The position numbers and the translations under genes are program-made. From positions 1 through 10,220 of the forward strand of contig JAAVXQ010000001.1 of assembly GCA_022790685.1 (NCBI GenBank): 10,220 nucleotides of DNA, written 5' to 3'. Of this stretch, positions 1 to 6,431 are shown one piece after another; position 1 is the first letter of the stretch, and every line of letters starts with the position of its first letter. A model generated the notes under the pieces. That model was not told where the DNA came from. It worked only from the letters and a program-made list of their open reading frames with translations, and did not search any database. The stretch is from Clostridia bacterium. Lineage in GTDB: Bacteria; Bacillota; Clostridia; TANB77; CAG-508.

Positions 1-726
1 AATATAGATGCTGTGTGCCTTACCATCGTAAACAAAAGACTGATCAGCAAAGCTGACTCCTGTCATGTCATACGATGGTTTCGGTGTTGGACGATGATCT
101 TCATCATCAGTTCCACCACCATTGTTTTCGTTGCCGTTGTTACCATTGTTGCCATTGTTACCGTTGTTGCCATTGTTACCGTTGTTACCATTATTGCCGT
201 TGTTACTGTTGTTACCATTATTGCCGTTGTTACTGTTGTTATCGTTGTTACTGCTCTTATTTTCATCAGTTTCACCAGAGGTTTCCTCACTCACATGCAC
301 ATAACGTGTTTTAGTTTGGTCACCATAGGTGTACTTAATGACATAATGCCCAGGTTTGCTGGTGTCAACACTTCCGTCAACAACCACTTTGCTCTGCAGC
401 TCGCCATCTTCCTTAATAATATTTCCAGATTCATCCAGAAATTCCACGCCGGGTTCTTTATACTCTTCACCCTGCTTCAGCCGCATAACCGTTTCGCCAA
501 TCAGGCGCATATAGGCGGTTTCAGCTTCCGGAGAAGGAGTTGGCGTTGTAGTGCCAGGGTCTACTTCCGTAGATTGAGCTGGCGGAGTCGTGGGGTCGGT
601 ATTAGGCGTATCGTCGCCACCACCACAGGCCTTCAGGCAGAAAATGAGCAGAATAATCAACCCAACAATGGTTGTCGCCTTCTGCCACCGTTTCATCTTG
701 GTCCAAAAATTCTTGTTGTTGTTCAT
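1..726 (-). CDS. Secreted or lipid-anchored Ig-like surface protein (N-terminal part, C-terminus outside window)
   Basis: The reading frame is open from ATG at 724-726 to the left edge (242 codons, no stop), so the protein is partial. The start has a strong site, GGAGGTG at 732-738. Residues 1-17 are polar and basic and 18-31 hydrophobic, followed by L-K-A-C with Cys34 and then GGG. This could be a lipobox, but Lys at -2 is atypical, so a plain signal anchor is possible. Residues about 40-70 are rich in Pro, Thr and Ser, like an extracellular stalk. Residues 72-147 look like a DUF5011-type Ig-like domain (KQGEEYKEPGVEF, then VDTSKPGHYVIKYTYG). Residues 160-203 are an Asn-Asn-Gly linker. From 222 a second Ig-like unit begins with VYDGKAHSI, typical of MBG/YDG repeats. 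The role is inferred to be cell-surface display or adhesion; the effector part lies outside the window. Base composition differs strongly from all other genes here. Confidence 0.85.
   Translation of the reverse strand, partial: MNNNKNFWTKMKRWQKATTIVGLIILLIFCLKACGGGDDTPNTDPTTPPAQSTEVDPGTTTPTPSPEAETAYMRLIGETVMRLKQGEEYKEPGVEFLDESGNIIKEDGELQSKVVVDGSVDTSKPGHYVIKYTYGDQTKTRYVHVSEETSGETDENKSSNNDNNSNNGNNGNNSNNGNNGNNGNNGNNGNNGNNGNNGNENNGGGTDDEDHRPTPKPSYDMTGVSFADQSFVYDGKAHSIYI
118..249 (-). repeat. Asn-Asn-Gly tandem coding repeat (9-bp unit)
   Basis: The minus strand carries imperfect 9-bp units of the form AAY-AAY-GGY, coding for NNG with two NNS variants and interrupted by D and E. It spans residues about 160-203 of the surface protein. 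The units vary at third positions, which suggests selection on the peptide rather than recent slippage. It probably forms a flexible spacer between two Ig-like domains. The plus-strand complement yields long valine- or leucine-rich open frames that are artefacts. Confidence 0.85.
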
Positions 727-881
727 ACGAACACCTCCATCTAGTTTTCAATGTGCAAAACACGAATTAGTTACTTCATCTATAATAAAAAACCATTTCG
801 GCCCAGTATAAAATTTCGTATTCAATTGCATAACAAAACTTTACACCAGTATCTATATAAAAAGCGAAACAATGCGCTTGT
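727..881 (-). other. Long 5' leader of the surface protein mRNA
   Basis: About 155 nt separate the predicted transcription start from the ATG. Near the 5' end the minus strand has a short hairpin, AAGCG / CGCTT, followed by T residues (about 859-880). Just before the ribosome binding site it contains ACATTGAAAACTAGAT (739-754), which from memory resembles the conserved sequence in the 16S-23S rRNA spacer of many Bacillota. I see no T-box or other riboswitch signature. No open frame of note is present. The function, if any, is unknown. Confidence 0.4.
732..738 (-). promoter_or_regulatory. Ribosome binding site of the surface protein gene
   Basis: Minus strand reads GGAGGTG five bases before the ATG at 726. 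It fixes the start of the partial surface protein, which otherwise has no stop in the window to bound it. Confidence 0.8.
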
Positions 882-887
882 ATAATA

Positions 888-916
888 ATTATACCTTATT
901 TTTGAAAAAAAGTCAA
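888..916 (-). promoter_or_regulatory. SigA-type promoter of the surface protein gene
   Basis: Minus strand shows -35 TTGACT (911-916), a 17-bp spacer and -10 TATAAT (888-893). Transcription would start near 881, leaving a leader of about 155 nt before the surface protein start at 726. The near-consensus match and ideal spacing make it convincing. It lies inside the CpG-richer segment, so it probably belongs to the same foreign or joined piece of DNA as the gene. Confidence 0.75.
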
Positions 917-973
917 TTTTTTCATCGCATATAACTCGCTTTTTTCTAAGAAAATCCAGTTTTCATTTTTATT

Positions 974-2188
974 TTAGTCCTTATTTTTCTTGTATTTATC
1001 CTTTATCACACTTTTTATTTCCATTTCACCAGCTCTTGTAATAGATGTATATCCATATTTTCTTTTTATATTATCTAAGGCTATATCTAATTTATCTTGT
1101 TTATTATCACTTTCAAAAAAAGACATTTGTTTTTCTTCTTTATTTTCTAAATTATCTACTCTTATCCCTACTAATCTTACATATTGATTTTTATACATTT
1201 CTCTTAAGATATCTTTTCCAGCTTCTAATATTATTTTAGTAGATGATGTAGAATATTTTAATTTCTTCTGATGTGAAAAATCAATAAAATCTTTGGTTCT
1301 CAATTGTATATTTACAACATTAGCAACTAAATCATGTTTTCTTAATCTATATGATACTTGCTCAGACAAAGCAACTATTATTTTATCAATATCTTCAATA
1401 TTATTATAGTCATATGGAAGTGTAATAGAATTGCCAATGCTTTTAGGAAGTTCTACTTTATTATTTACCTCTTCTGTATCTATTCCATTAGCATATTCCC
1501 ACATAATTTTTCCATGCTTGCCAAATTTCTTTAGTAAGAAACTTTCTTCTGTTTTGGCCAAATCACCAATTGTTTTAATTCCTAAATTATATAATTTAGG
1601 AACTGTCTTTTTTCCAATCATAAAAAGTTCTGAAACTGGTAACTTCCACATTTTTTCTTCTATTTCATCAATAAATAATGTATGAACTTTATTAGGTTTT
1701 TCAAAATCTGAAGCCATTTTTGCTAATAGTTTATTGCTAGATACTCCAACATTTACTGTAAATTCTAGTTCTTTTTCTACTCTTTTATTTATTTCATATG
1801 CAATATCTAGTATATCTCTTCCTTGTAAAAAATTAGTCATATCTAAAAAGCATTCATCTATGCTAAAACGTTCAATCTTATCTGTATATTCTAATAATAA
1901 ATTATATAATTTGTTTGAATGAAAATTAAATATCTCAAAACTAGCTGGAAATACTTTTAAATTGTTACATTTCTTTTTAGCAAAATATATTGGCTCTCCT
2001 GTTATTATTCCAAATTTTTTCGCAATAGGACTTTTAGCCAAAACAATACCAGATCTTTTGCTTTGGTCCCCACCTATAATAGCTGGTATTGTTCTAATAT
2101 CAAGTTTTTCTCCTTTTTTTAGCATATCTACTGCTGTCCATGATAAAAAGGCATTATTTACATCTACATGCAATATTTTTCTTTCCAC
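974..2188 (-). CDS. dinB: Y-family DNA polymerase (DNA polymerase IV / DinB-like)
   Basis: This 404-residue protein is a translesion DNA polymerase that copies past damaged bases at stalled forks. Palm and finger motifs are HVDVNNAFLSW near the N-terminus with metal ligand Asp9 and probable steric gate Phe14, then FSIDECFLD with Asp111 and Glu112. SNKLLAKMASDFEKPN (151-166) is the conserved DinB/UmuC motif, and IGKKTVPKLYNLGIKTIGDL (191-210) is the helix-hairpin-helix thumb. The little-finger domain covers about 245-345. QMSFF (354-358) resembles the sliding-clamp binding motif QLSLF. Length is normal and all catalytic acids are present, so it should be active. The start is GTG, chosen because AGGAG (2196-2200) lies 7 bases upstream and because MERKILHVD fits the family's N-terminus. 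A LexA box overlaps the promoter, so SOS control is likely. I see no terminator after the stop. UmuC/PolV-like subgrouping is not excluded. Confidence 0.95.
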   Translation of the reverse strand: MERKILHVDVNNAFLSWTAVDMLKKGEKLDIRTIPAIIGGDQSKRSGIVLAKSPIAKKFGIITGEPIYFAKKKCNNLKVFPASFEIFNFHSNKLYNLLLEYTDKIERFSIDECFLDMTNFLQGRDILDIAYEINKRVEKELEFTVNVGVSSNKLLAKMASDFEKPNKVHTLFIDEIEEKMWKLPVSELFMIGKKTVPKLYNLGIKTIGDLAKTEESFLLKKFGKHGKIMWEYANGIDTEEVNNKVELPKSIGNSITLPYDYNNIEDIDKIIVALSEQVSYRLRKHDLVANVVNIQLRTKDFIDFSHQKKLKYSTSSTKIILEAGKDILREMYKNQYVRLVGIRVDNLENKEEKQMSFFESDNKQDKLDIALDNIKRKYGYTSITRAGEMEIKSVIKDKYKKNKD

Positions 2189-2210
2189 TTTTTTTCTCCT
2201 ATTTTTATTT

Positions 2211-2224
2211 AGAACTTATGTTCG
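2211..2224 (-). promoter_or_regulatory. LexA (SOS) box upstream of dinB
   Basis: Minus strand reads CGAACATAAGTTCT. The Gram-positive LexA/DinR consensus is CGAACRNRYGTTYC, so 12 of 14 positions agree, including both core half-sites GAAC and GTTC. It sits directly downstream of the -10 element, over the predicted transcription start. A repressor bound there would block initiation. Placement before a translesion polymerase is exactly where an SOS box is expected. Confidence 0.85.
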
Positions 2225-2225
2225 T

Positions 2226-2254
2226 ATAATATCATTTTTATATTCCTTAGTCAA
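2226..2254 (-). promoter_or_regulatory. SigA-type promoter of dinB
   Basis: Minus strand has -35 TTGACT (2249-2254), a 17-bp spacer and -10 TATTAT (2226-2231). The predicted start is near 2219, inside the LexA box, and gives a leader of about 30 nt before the GTG start. Confidence 0.8.
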
Positions 2255-2345
2255 TAGTTTTTTCATTTATGAATTTTAAAACTAATAACTTTATGTAAAA
2301 ATATATTTTTTGTCACTTTTAAGGTTTATAAGATAAATTTACTAT

Positions 2346-2388
2346 AAAAGAAGTAGAGAATTGATTTTTTTCATTCTCTACTTCTTTT
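2346..2388 (-). terminator. Hairpin terminator after the thioesterase gene
   Basis: A perfect 16-bp inverted repeat, 2346-2361 with 2373-2388 (core AGAAGTAGAGAAT), has an 11-nt loop. It starts at the thioesterase stop codon. On the minus strand the distal arm ends in TTCTTTT, a modest U tract; on the plus strand the tail is richer in U, but no plus-strand gene reads into it. It probably separates the thioesterase and dinB transcription units. Confidence 0.75.
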
Positions 2389-3111
2389 TATTTATATAAC
2401 TTAATTATTGAATGTACACTCTCATCCTTTTCGCTTTTAATAACAATTATATAATTATCTTTTTCTTCTTTAAATAGACATCTTACCTCTTCTGGATATT
2501 TAATCTCCTTTTTGTACATTATCTCAAAAAAATTGAAGTCTATTTTATTATATATCTCATCTGGTATTATTTCCTTTGCTATATCTAGATAGAAGATATT
2601 GTGTACATGCCTATTTACATCTATTAAATTTTTTGTAATTTTATATCTACACTCTTTATCAAAAGTATCTGGCATTTGTAACTTCTCTATTTCATCTTCA
2701 AATACATTAATACTTTCTGTTTCATATTTATTCTCAATCTCCCCTGTTACTTTTGTAAGCTTCCCAGTATCAATATCAATAAAAATCCATTTTGATGTAG
2801 CAATACCTATTTTTTCATTATTTTCATTAAATATTTCAAAATCACGAAATGCATATATTTTATCTATTTTCCTTGACCATGTCTTTATTTTTAAATTTCC
2901 GAGTATAAATAGGTCTACTAAACATTTTTATTTTCCACCCTAATAAAACCCAAGTTCTTCTTACTTTAGCTATATCATTTAAACCATATCCTACTATATT
3001 AGAATGAGCTCCTGCTGTATCTTCCAAATAAGCAAGCAATGCTGTATTGGATAATTTATTTCCTTTTTCTAAATCTCTTAGTCCAACAAAAAACTCTTTT
3101 TCAATAAACAT
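2388..3111 (-). pseudogene. Acyl-ACP thioesterase, split by a one-base frameshift
   Basis: Two adjacent minus-strand frames together make one acyl-ACP thioesterase, which releases fatty acids from acyl carrier protein. Part one runs from ATG at 3111 (AGGAGG at 3117-3122) and ends early at 2860; part two is in the next frame down to 2388. Removing one A from the AAAAA run (plus-strand T5, 2888-2892) joins them into a 240-residue protein with KFKIKTWSR across the repair, a normal family length. First hot-dog domain: YLEDTAGAHSNIVGYG (28-43) and RRTWVLLGW (51-59). Then AFRDFEIFNENNEKIGIATSKW (in two pieces, about 87-108). The second hot-dog domain holds the active-site motif DVNRHVHN (164-171) with Asn166 and His168. 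As written, the gene would give an 83-residue fragment. The rest of the reading frame is undamaged, so either the shift is very recent or it is a sequencing error. It has its own promoter and terminator. Confidence 0.85.
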
Positions 3112-3144
3112 TATTTCCTCCTAAAATTATTATGCTTGAAAGTT

Positions 3145-3173
3145 ATTATAATACTATTTAAAATAAATAACAA
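3145..3173 (-). promoter_or_regulatory. SigA-type promoter of the thioesterase gene
   Basis: Minus strand has -35 TTGTTA (3168-3173), a 17-bp spacer and a perfect -10 TATAAT (3145-3150). The start would be near 3138, about 27 nt before the ATG at 3111. It suggests the thioesterase is transcribed apart from dpaB. Confidence 0.65.
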
Positions 3174-3202
3174 TACATAACATTGTAGAATATATATTAT
3201 AT

Positions 3203-3784
3203 TCATAATAATATTGGTTGAATTTGCTCTCTATCTAAAGAATATTCTAAGGTTTTTATTAAATATGATGGATCAAAAACAATAGAACGTGGTTTTGTTA
3301 TTGGATTATCTTGTTTAAATGGCACAAAATAATAGTGTTTTCTGTTTAATAATTTTCCTATATTCTCTCCAGCCCCTGATAATCCATTGTTTGTAGAGAC
3401 TGCAATAACAAGAGGGTTTTCATTTCTTAAGTGGGATTTTGCAGCCATTGTTACTGGTGTATCTATAATATCATTTGCAAGCTTTGCCATTGTATTTCCT
3501 GTACATGGTGCAATAATAAATATATCACACATTTTTTTTGGACCTATTGGCTCTGCATCTTCTATAGTATGAATAATTTTGTTTTTTGTTATCTCTTCTA
3601 TTTCTCTTATAAAGTCTTCTGCTTTACCAAATTTTGTATCCATAGAGTAGCTGTTATAACTCATTACTGGTATTATTTCTACATCTTTAATTTTTGACAA
3701 CTTTTCTAATTGTTCTATAGTTTTTCTAAATGTACAAAATGAGCCTGTAAATGCAAATCCTATTTTTTTACCTTCTAAGTTCAA
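3203..3784 (-). CDS. dpaB: Dipicolinate synthase subunit B
   Basis: This 193-residue protein matches SpoVFB/DpaB along its whole length. With subunit A it forms dipicolinate synthase, which converts a dihydrodipicolinate-pathway intermediate to dipicolinic acid in the mother cell during sporulation; the product gives spore cores their heat resistance. The fold is flavoprotein-like. Visible signatures are GKKIGFAFTGSFCTF (5-19), EPIGPKKMCD (78-87), APCTGNTMAKLAN (92-104), VTMAAKSHLRNENP (111-124) and the terminal QIQPILL. The start is TTG at 3784, supported by AAGGAGG at 3791-3797 six bases away and by the family's usual N-terminus. No dpaA lies next to it: the upstream gene is a c-di-GMP phosphodiesterase and the downstream gene a thioesterase. 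In Bacillus the pair is one sigma-K operon; I could not find a convincing sigma-K promoter here. Confidence 0.93.
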   Translation of the reverse strand: MNLEGKKIGFAFTGSFCTFRKTIEQLEKLSKIKDVEIIPVMSYNSYSMDTKFGKAEDFIREIEEITKNKIIHTIEDAEPIGPKKMCDIFIIAPCTGNTMAKLANDIIDTPVTMAAKSHLRNENPLVIAVSTNNGLSGAGENIGKLLNRKHYYFVPFKQDNPITKPRSIVFDPSYLIKTLEYSLDREQIQPILL

Positions 3785-3813
3785 AGTATACCTCCTTTCA
3801 TTTTACATTTCAT

Positions 3814-3830
3814 GTATATATGTTATATAC
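3814..3830. promoter_or_regulatory. AT-rich palindrome upstream of dpaB
   Basis: The plus strand reads GTATATATGTTATATAC, two 7-base arms around a 3-base centre, about 30 bases before the dpaB start. It might be an operator or part of the promoter region. In such AT-rich DNA it could also arise by chance. Confidence 0.25.
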
Positions 3831-3852
3831 ACAAGTTTTTTATGTTAAATTA

Positions 3853-3880
3853 AAGAACATATATTTTTATATATGTTCTT
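3853..3880 (-). terminator. Hairpin between the phosphodiesterase gene and dpaB
   Basis: A perfect 12-bp inverted repeat (AAGAACATATAT / ATATATGTTCTT) with a TTTT loop lies 62 bases past the phosphodiesterase stop. The minus-strand tail, TTTAATTTAACAT, is only moderately U-rich and the stem has two G-C pairs. It is a plausible weak terminator and would make dpaB a separate unit. Confidence 0.45.
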
Positions 3881-3941
3881 ACAATATATTTTATGAAGTT
3901 ATGTATACTAAGGTTATATTTATTTTTTATTAATACATATT

Positions 3942-6194
3942 TTATGTATTTTTATTAAAATACTCCTCAAATTCCTCTCTTGGTATTGGTTTTGAATAGT
4001 AGTATCCTTGAATTACATCGCACTCTATCTTTCTTACAAATTCCACTTGTTCTAAAGTCTCAACACCTTCTACTATTGTTTTTACTCCTAAATGTTTTGC
4101 TATAATCATAATATAGTTTATTATGTTATGTTCACTATTTAAATCTGCTTTATCCACAAATATCTTATCTATTTTTATTACATCTATTGGCATACTTTGA
4201 ATCATACTAAGTGATGAATATCCTGTTCCAAAATCATCAATTGAAATAGTAAATCCTTGTTCTTTAATATTATTTAATATTTTAATTGTATCAATATTAC
4301 CATCAATAGTTGCACTTTCTGTAATTTCCAAATCAATTTTGTTTCTATCAATATTATACTTATCTGTAATTCTCACATAATCTTTTATAAAATTTTGATC
4401 TATAAAGTGTGTTTTAGATACATTAACAGCTATAATTGGTGTAAATCCATATTTTTCTTTCCAAGCTTTCATATCTTGACATACTTGTTCAAAAATATAT
4501 AAATCCAATTTTATAATAAATTTATTTTCTTCAAATAATGGAATAAATTTATCTGGAGGAATAATTTCTCCATCTTTATACCATCTTACAAGAGCTTCTG
4601 CTCCAGTTACCTTTTCAGTCTTTGCAATTGTTTTTGGTTGATATACAACTTTAAACTCATGATTTTCTAAAGCTTCTTCCATTGAAGATTCTATTTTTTG
4701 TTCCTCTAATAATTTACTTTCAATTACCTCGTCAAATATATAATAATTATTATCATATAATCCTTTAATTTTCGCTCTAGCCATAGTAGCTTTATCTAGA
4801 ACTTTGTTTATTTCAGTATCTTTATCTGAAATTTTATAAACTCCTATAGATAGATTTAAATGTAATTTTGAGTCTTCTAATTTTAAATTTGAAGCATCAT
4901 GAAAAATTGTATCTAATAATTTTTTTATATCTTCTTGATAACTAAATATAGATGCAAATATGTCGTTAGAAGTTCTACATGTTATATTGTCTGATGGTAA
5001 TATTTCTCTTAATCTTCTTCCTAGCTCTCTTAAAATTTTATTACAATATTCATATCCATATATATTATTAAGTGCTTTAAATTTATTTATATCTATTGAA
5101 ACTATATATTTATTATTCTCATTGCTTTGTAAAAATGATGACGCATTCTCTTTAAAAAACACTTCATTTCCTAGACCAGTAATTGGATCAACATAAGCAA
5201 CTTTGAAAAGTCTGCGATTTTGTTTATAATTTGACAAGTCAATATAAATAGAAATTGCAATTATAACAAAATTAATAAATAAGCATAATCCAAGTGATAC
5301 TATAACTAGAGAAAGTAAATCTTTTGCAATTGTGTTATCTGTTGCAACTGTTACAACATACCAATCATTTATATTTACTTTTTCATAATGAATAAAACAA
5401 GTTTCTCTTTCAACTTTTACATCGAAAGTTCCTGTATTTTTGTTTTTTATCTCACTTGCCATAGTATATATTTTTTGTACATCTCTAGCATTTTTTATAT
5501 TGTATTCATTCTTTATATAATCAAAAAAGTTCACATTAGATTCTTTTATTTTATCAAAGGAATCTATAAGTATATATCCATCATTATTAATTAAATAAGT
5601 TCCACCTTTTCCAAAAAGCCTTCTAAGCAATATTTCTTTATAATTTGATGTATTTATTGTTGCCATTAATACTCTTTTTTCACCATTTATATTAATTACT
5701 GTTGAATAGATATTAACTTGATTATTAGATACTGTACTAGGTCTGTTTTCTGATAAATACACTTCTTCTGTAGTATTAAAAAATTCATCTATATCTTTAT
5801 AGTTTTGTACTAGATGTCCATCGCTAGTAGAACCATTTCCATTTTCATCTAATATTACAAGCCTTGTAAAGAAATAGTTTTCTAAATCATGGCTATATCT
5901 TTCAAATATTTCTTCAGGAGATTTCAAAAATCCCATATCAATAGTATCTGCCATCATCTGAACAAAATATTTTTGATCTGTTATAGCAAGATTTAATTGT
6001 GTAGCTGTTTGCTGACTAAGCTCTGTAATATTGTTATATACATTCTTTTCTATTAATTTATTTATATAATTAATATATATAAGTGATAGCATAAATATAA
6101 ATATAAATAAAACTATTACCCATCTAAAATTTAATCTATATTTTTTGATATTTTTATAACTTTTGCTATTTTTTTCTTCATTTCTTTGTTTCAT
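3942..6194 (-). CDS. Membrane-anchored Cache-GGDEF-EAL protein, probable c-di-GMP phosphodiesterase
   Basis: Numbering is from an upstream ATG at 6221; I prefer the start at codon 10 (6194), because GAGGTGG (6198-6204) precedes it and the outer ATG has no ribosome site. Order: transmembrane helix 32-54, extracytoplasmic Cache-like sensor about 55-300, second helix 302-327, GGDEF-like domain about 338-497, EAL domain about 505-755. The GGDEF signature reads SNDIF (418-422), and DIDxFKxxND reads DINKFKALNN, so cyclase activity should be lost. The EAL domain keeps Glu542 (EALVRW), Asn600, Glu632, Asp662-Asp663 (DDFGTGYSSL), Lys683, Glu718 and Gln738 (VIQGYYYSKP). It should therefore hydrolyse c-di-GMP to pGpG at the inner membrane, tuned by an outside ligand. 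The relic GGDEF may bind GTP as an allosteric input, as in other degenerate GGDEF-EAL proteins (inference). It is transcribed alone from its own promoter. Confidence 0.92.
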   Translation of the reverse strand: MKQRNEEKNSKSYKNIKKYRLNFRWVIVLFIFIFMLSLIYINYINKLIEKNVYNNITELSQQTATQLNLAITDQKYFVQMMADTIDMGFLKSPEEIFERYSHDLENYFFTRLVILDENGNGSTSDGHLVQNYKDIDEFFNTTEEVYLSENRPSTVSNNQVNIYSTVININGEKRVLMATINTSNYKEILLRRLFGKGGTYLINNDGYILIDSFDKIKESNVNFFDYIKNEYNIKNARDVQKIYTMASEIKNKNTGTFDVKVERETCFIHYEKVNINDWYVVTVATDNTIAKDLLSLVIVSLGLCLFINFVIIAISIYIDLSNYKQNRRLFKVAYVDPITGLGNEVFFKENASSFLQSNENNKYIVSIDINKFKALNNIYGYEYCNKILRELGRRLREILPSDNITCRTSNDIFASIFSYQEDIKKLLDTIFHDASNLKLEDSKLHLNLSIGVYKISDKDTEINKVLDKATMARAKIKGLYDNNYYIFDEVIESKLLEEQKIESSMEEALENHEFKVVYQPKTIAKTEKVTGAEALVRWYKDGEIIPPDKFIPLFEENKFIIKLDLYIFEQVCQDMKAWKEKYGFTPIIAVNVSKTHFIDQNFIKDYVRITDKYNIDRNKIDLEITESATIDGNIDTIKILNNIKEQGFTISIDDFGTGYSSLSMIQSMPIDVIKIDKIFVDKADLNSEHNIINYIMIIAKHLGVKTIVEGVETLEQVEFVRKIECDVIQGYYYSKPIPREEFEEYFNKNT

Positions 6195-6197
6195 TTT

Positions 6198-6204
6198 CCA
6201 CCTC
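6198..6204 (-). promoter_or_regulatory. Ribosome binding site deciding the phosphodiesterase start
   Basis: Minus strand has GAGGTGG with GAGG six bases before the ATG at 6194. The longer frame's ATG at 6221 has no such site and would leave only about 10 nt of leader from the predicted promoter. This favours the 750-residue product. Confidence 0.65.
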
Positions 6205-6236
6205 AAAATTTTACAAGACATTTTAATATCAAAATG

Positions 6237-6265
6237 ATAATATAATAAATATAAATTTTTTTCAA
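6237..6265 (-). promoter_or_regulatory. SigA-type promoter of the phosphodiesterase gene
   Basis: Minus strand has -35 TTGAAA (6260-6265), a 17-bp spacer and -10 TATTAT (6237-6242). The predicted start near 6230 gives a leader of about 36 nt to the ATG at 6194. The AT-rich setting lowers certainty. Confidence 0.6.
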
Positions 6266-6318
6266 CTTTTTTTCGTTTTTGTTACATATTTTTGAAAGAA
6301 ATGTTACGTTATAGTCAT

Positions 6319-6344
6319 AAAAAATTTATTAAAATAAATTTTTT
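6319..6344. repeat. A/T-only perfect inverted repeat between two transcription units
   Basis: AAAAAATTTATT and its complement face each other across 2 bases, about 55 bp upstream of the phosphodiesterase -35. There is no G or C in it, so as RNA it would be weak. It may be a binding site or bent DNA, or just chance in this composition. Confidence 0.25.
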
Positions 6345-6381
6345 CATAAATATAACTTCTATAAAAAAGTTCTTTTTACAT

Positions 6382-6424
6382 AAAAAAACCACAAATACTT
6401 AAACTTTAAAGTATTTGTGGTTTT
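6382..6424 (-). terminator. Rho-independent terminator of the ABC operon
   Basis: A perfect 16-bp stem, 6385-6400 with 6409-6424 (core CCACAAATACTT / AAGTATTTGTGG), has an 8-nt loop. On the minus strand it is followed by seven T residues counting those shared with the stem base (complement of 6382-6388). It begins 7 bases past the stop of the last operon gene. This is the clearest terminator in the window. Confidence 0.92.
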
Positions 6425-6431
6425 AATTTTT

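Noticed and set aside
118..249. Possible CRISPR array or satellite
   Set aside because: The unit is 9 bp, in frame and without spacers, inside a coding region.
122..304. Leucine-rich 60-codon plus-strand frame resembling a leucine repeat protein
   Set aside because: Another frame of the same 9-bp repeat; a by-product of low complexity.
13..744. 243-codon plus-strand frame rich in Val-Val-Thr-Ile
   Set aside because: It is the antisense of the NNG-coding surface protein. The repeat pattern comes from complementing AAC-AAC-GGT codons, no ribosome site precedes it, and the opposite strand has a good promoter, ribosome site and domain matches.
2860..2943. Programmed +1 frameshift signal in the thioesterase
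   Set aside because: No slippery codon with stop context, Shine-Dalgarno-like stimulator or stable hairpin is apparent; an extra base in the A run is simpler.
3188..3204. Inverted repeat GAATATA / TATATTC at the dpaB stop, as terminator
   Set aside because: Only 7 bp with one G-C pair and no T run after it on the minus strand.
3785..3941. Sigma-K or sigma-E promoter before dpaB
   Set aside because: AT-rich strings such as CATATATAC come near the sigma-K -10 (CATANNNTA) but none matches with a suitable -35 at the correct spacing.
6270..6310. Two TGTTAC copies upstream of the phosphodiesterase gene as paired operator
   Set aside because: Six-base matches about 20 bp apart are not significant in this sequence, and I recognise no regulator.
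6222..6431. Small RNA gene or tRNA in the gap between the phosphodiesterase and ABC units
   Set aside because: No tRNA fold or conserved RNA element; the gap is explained by a terminator and a promoter.
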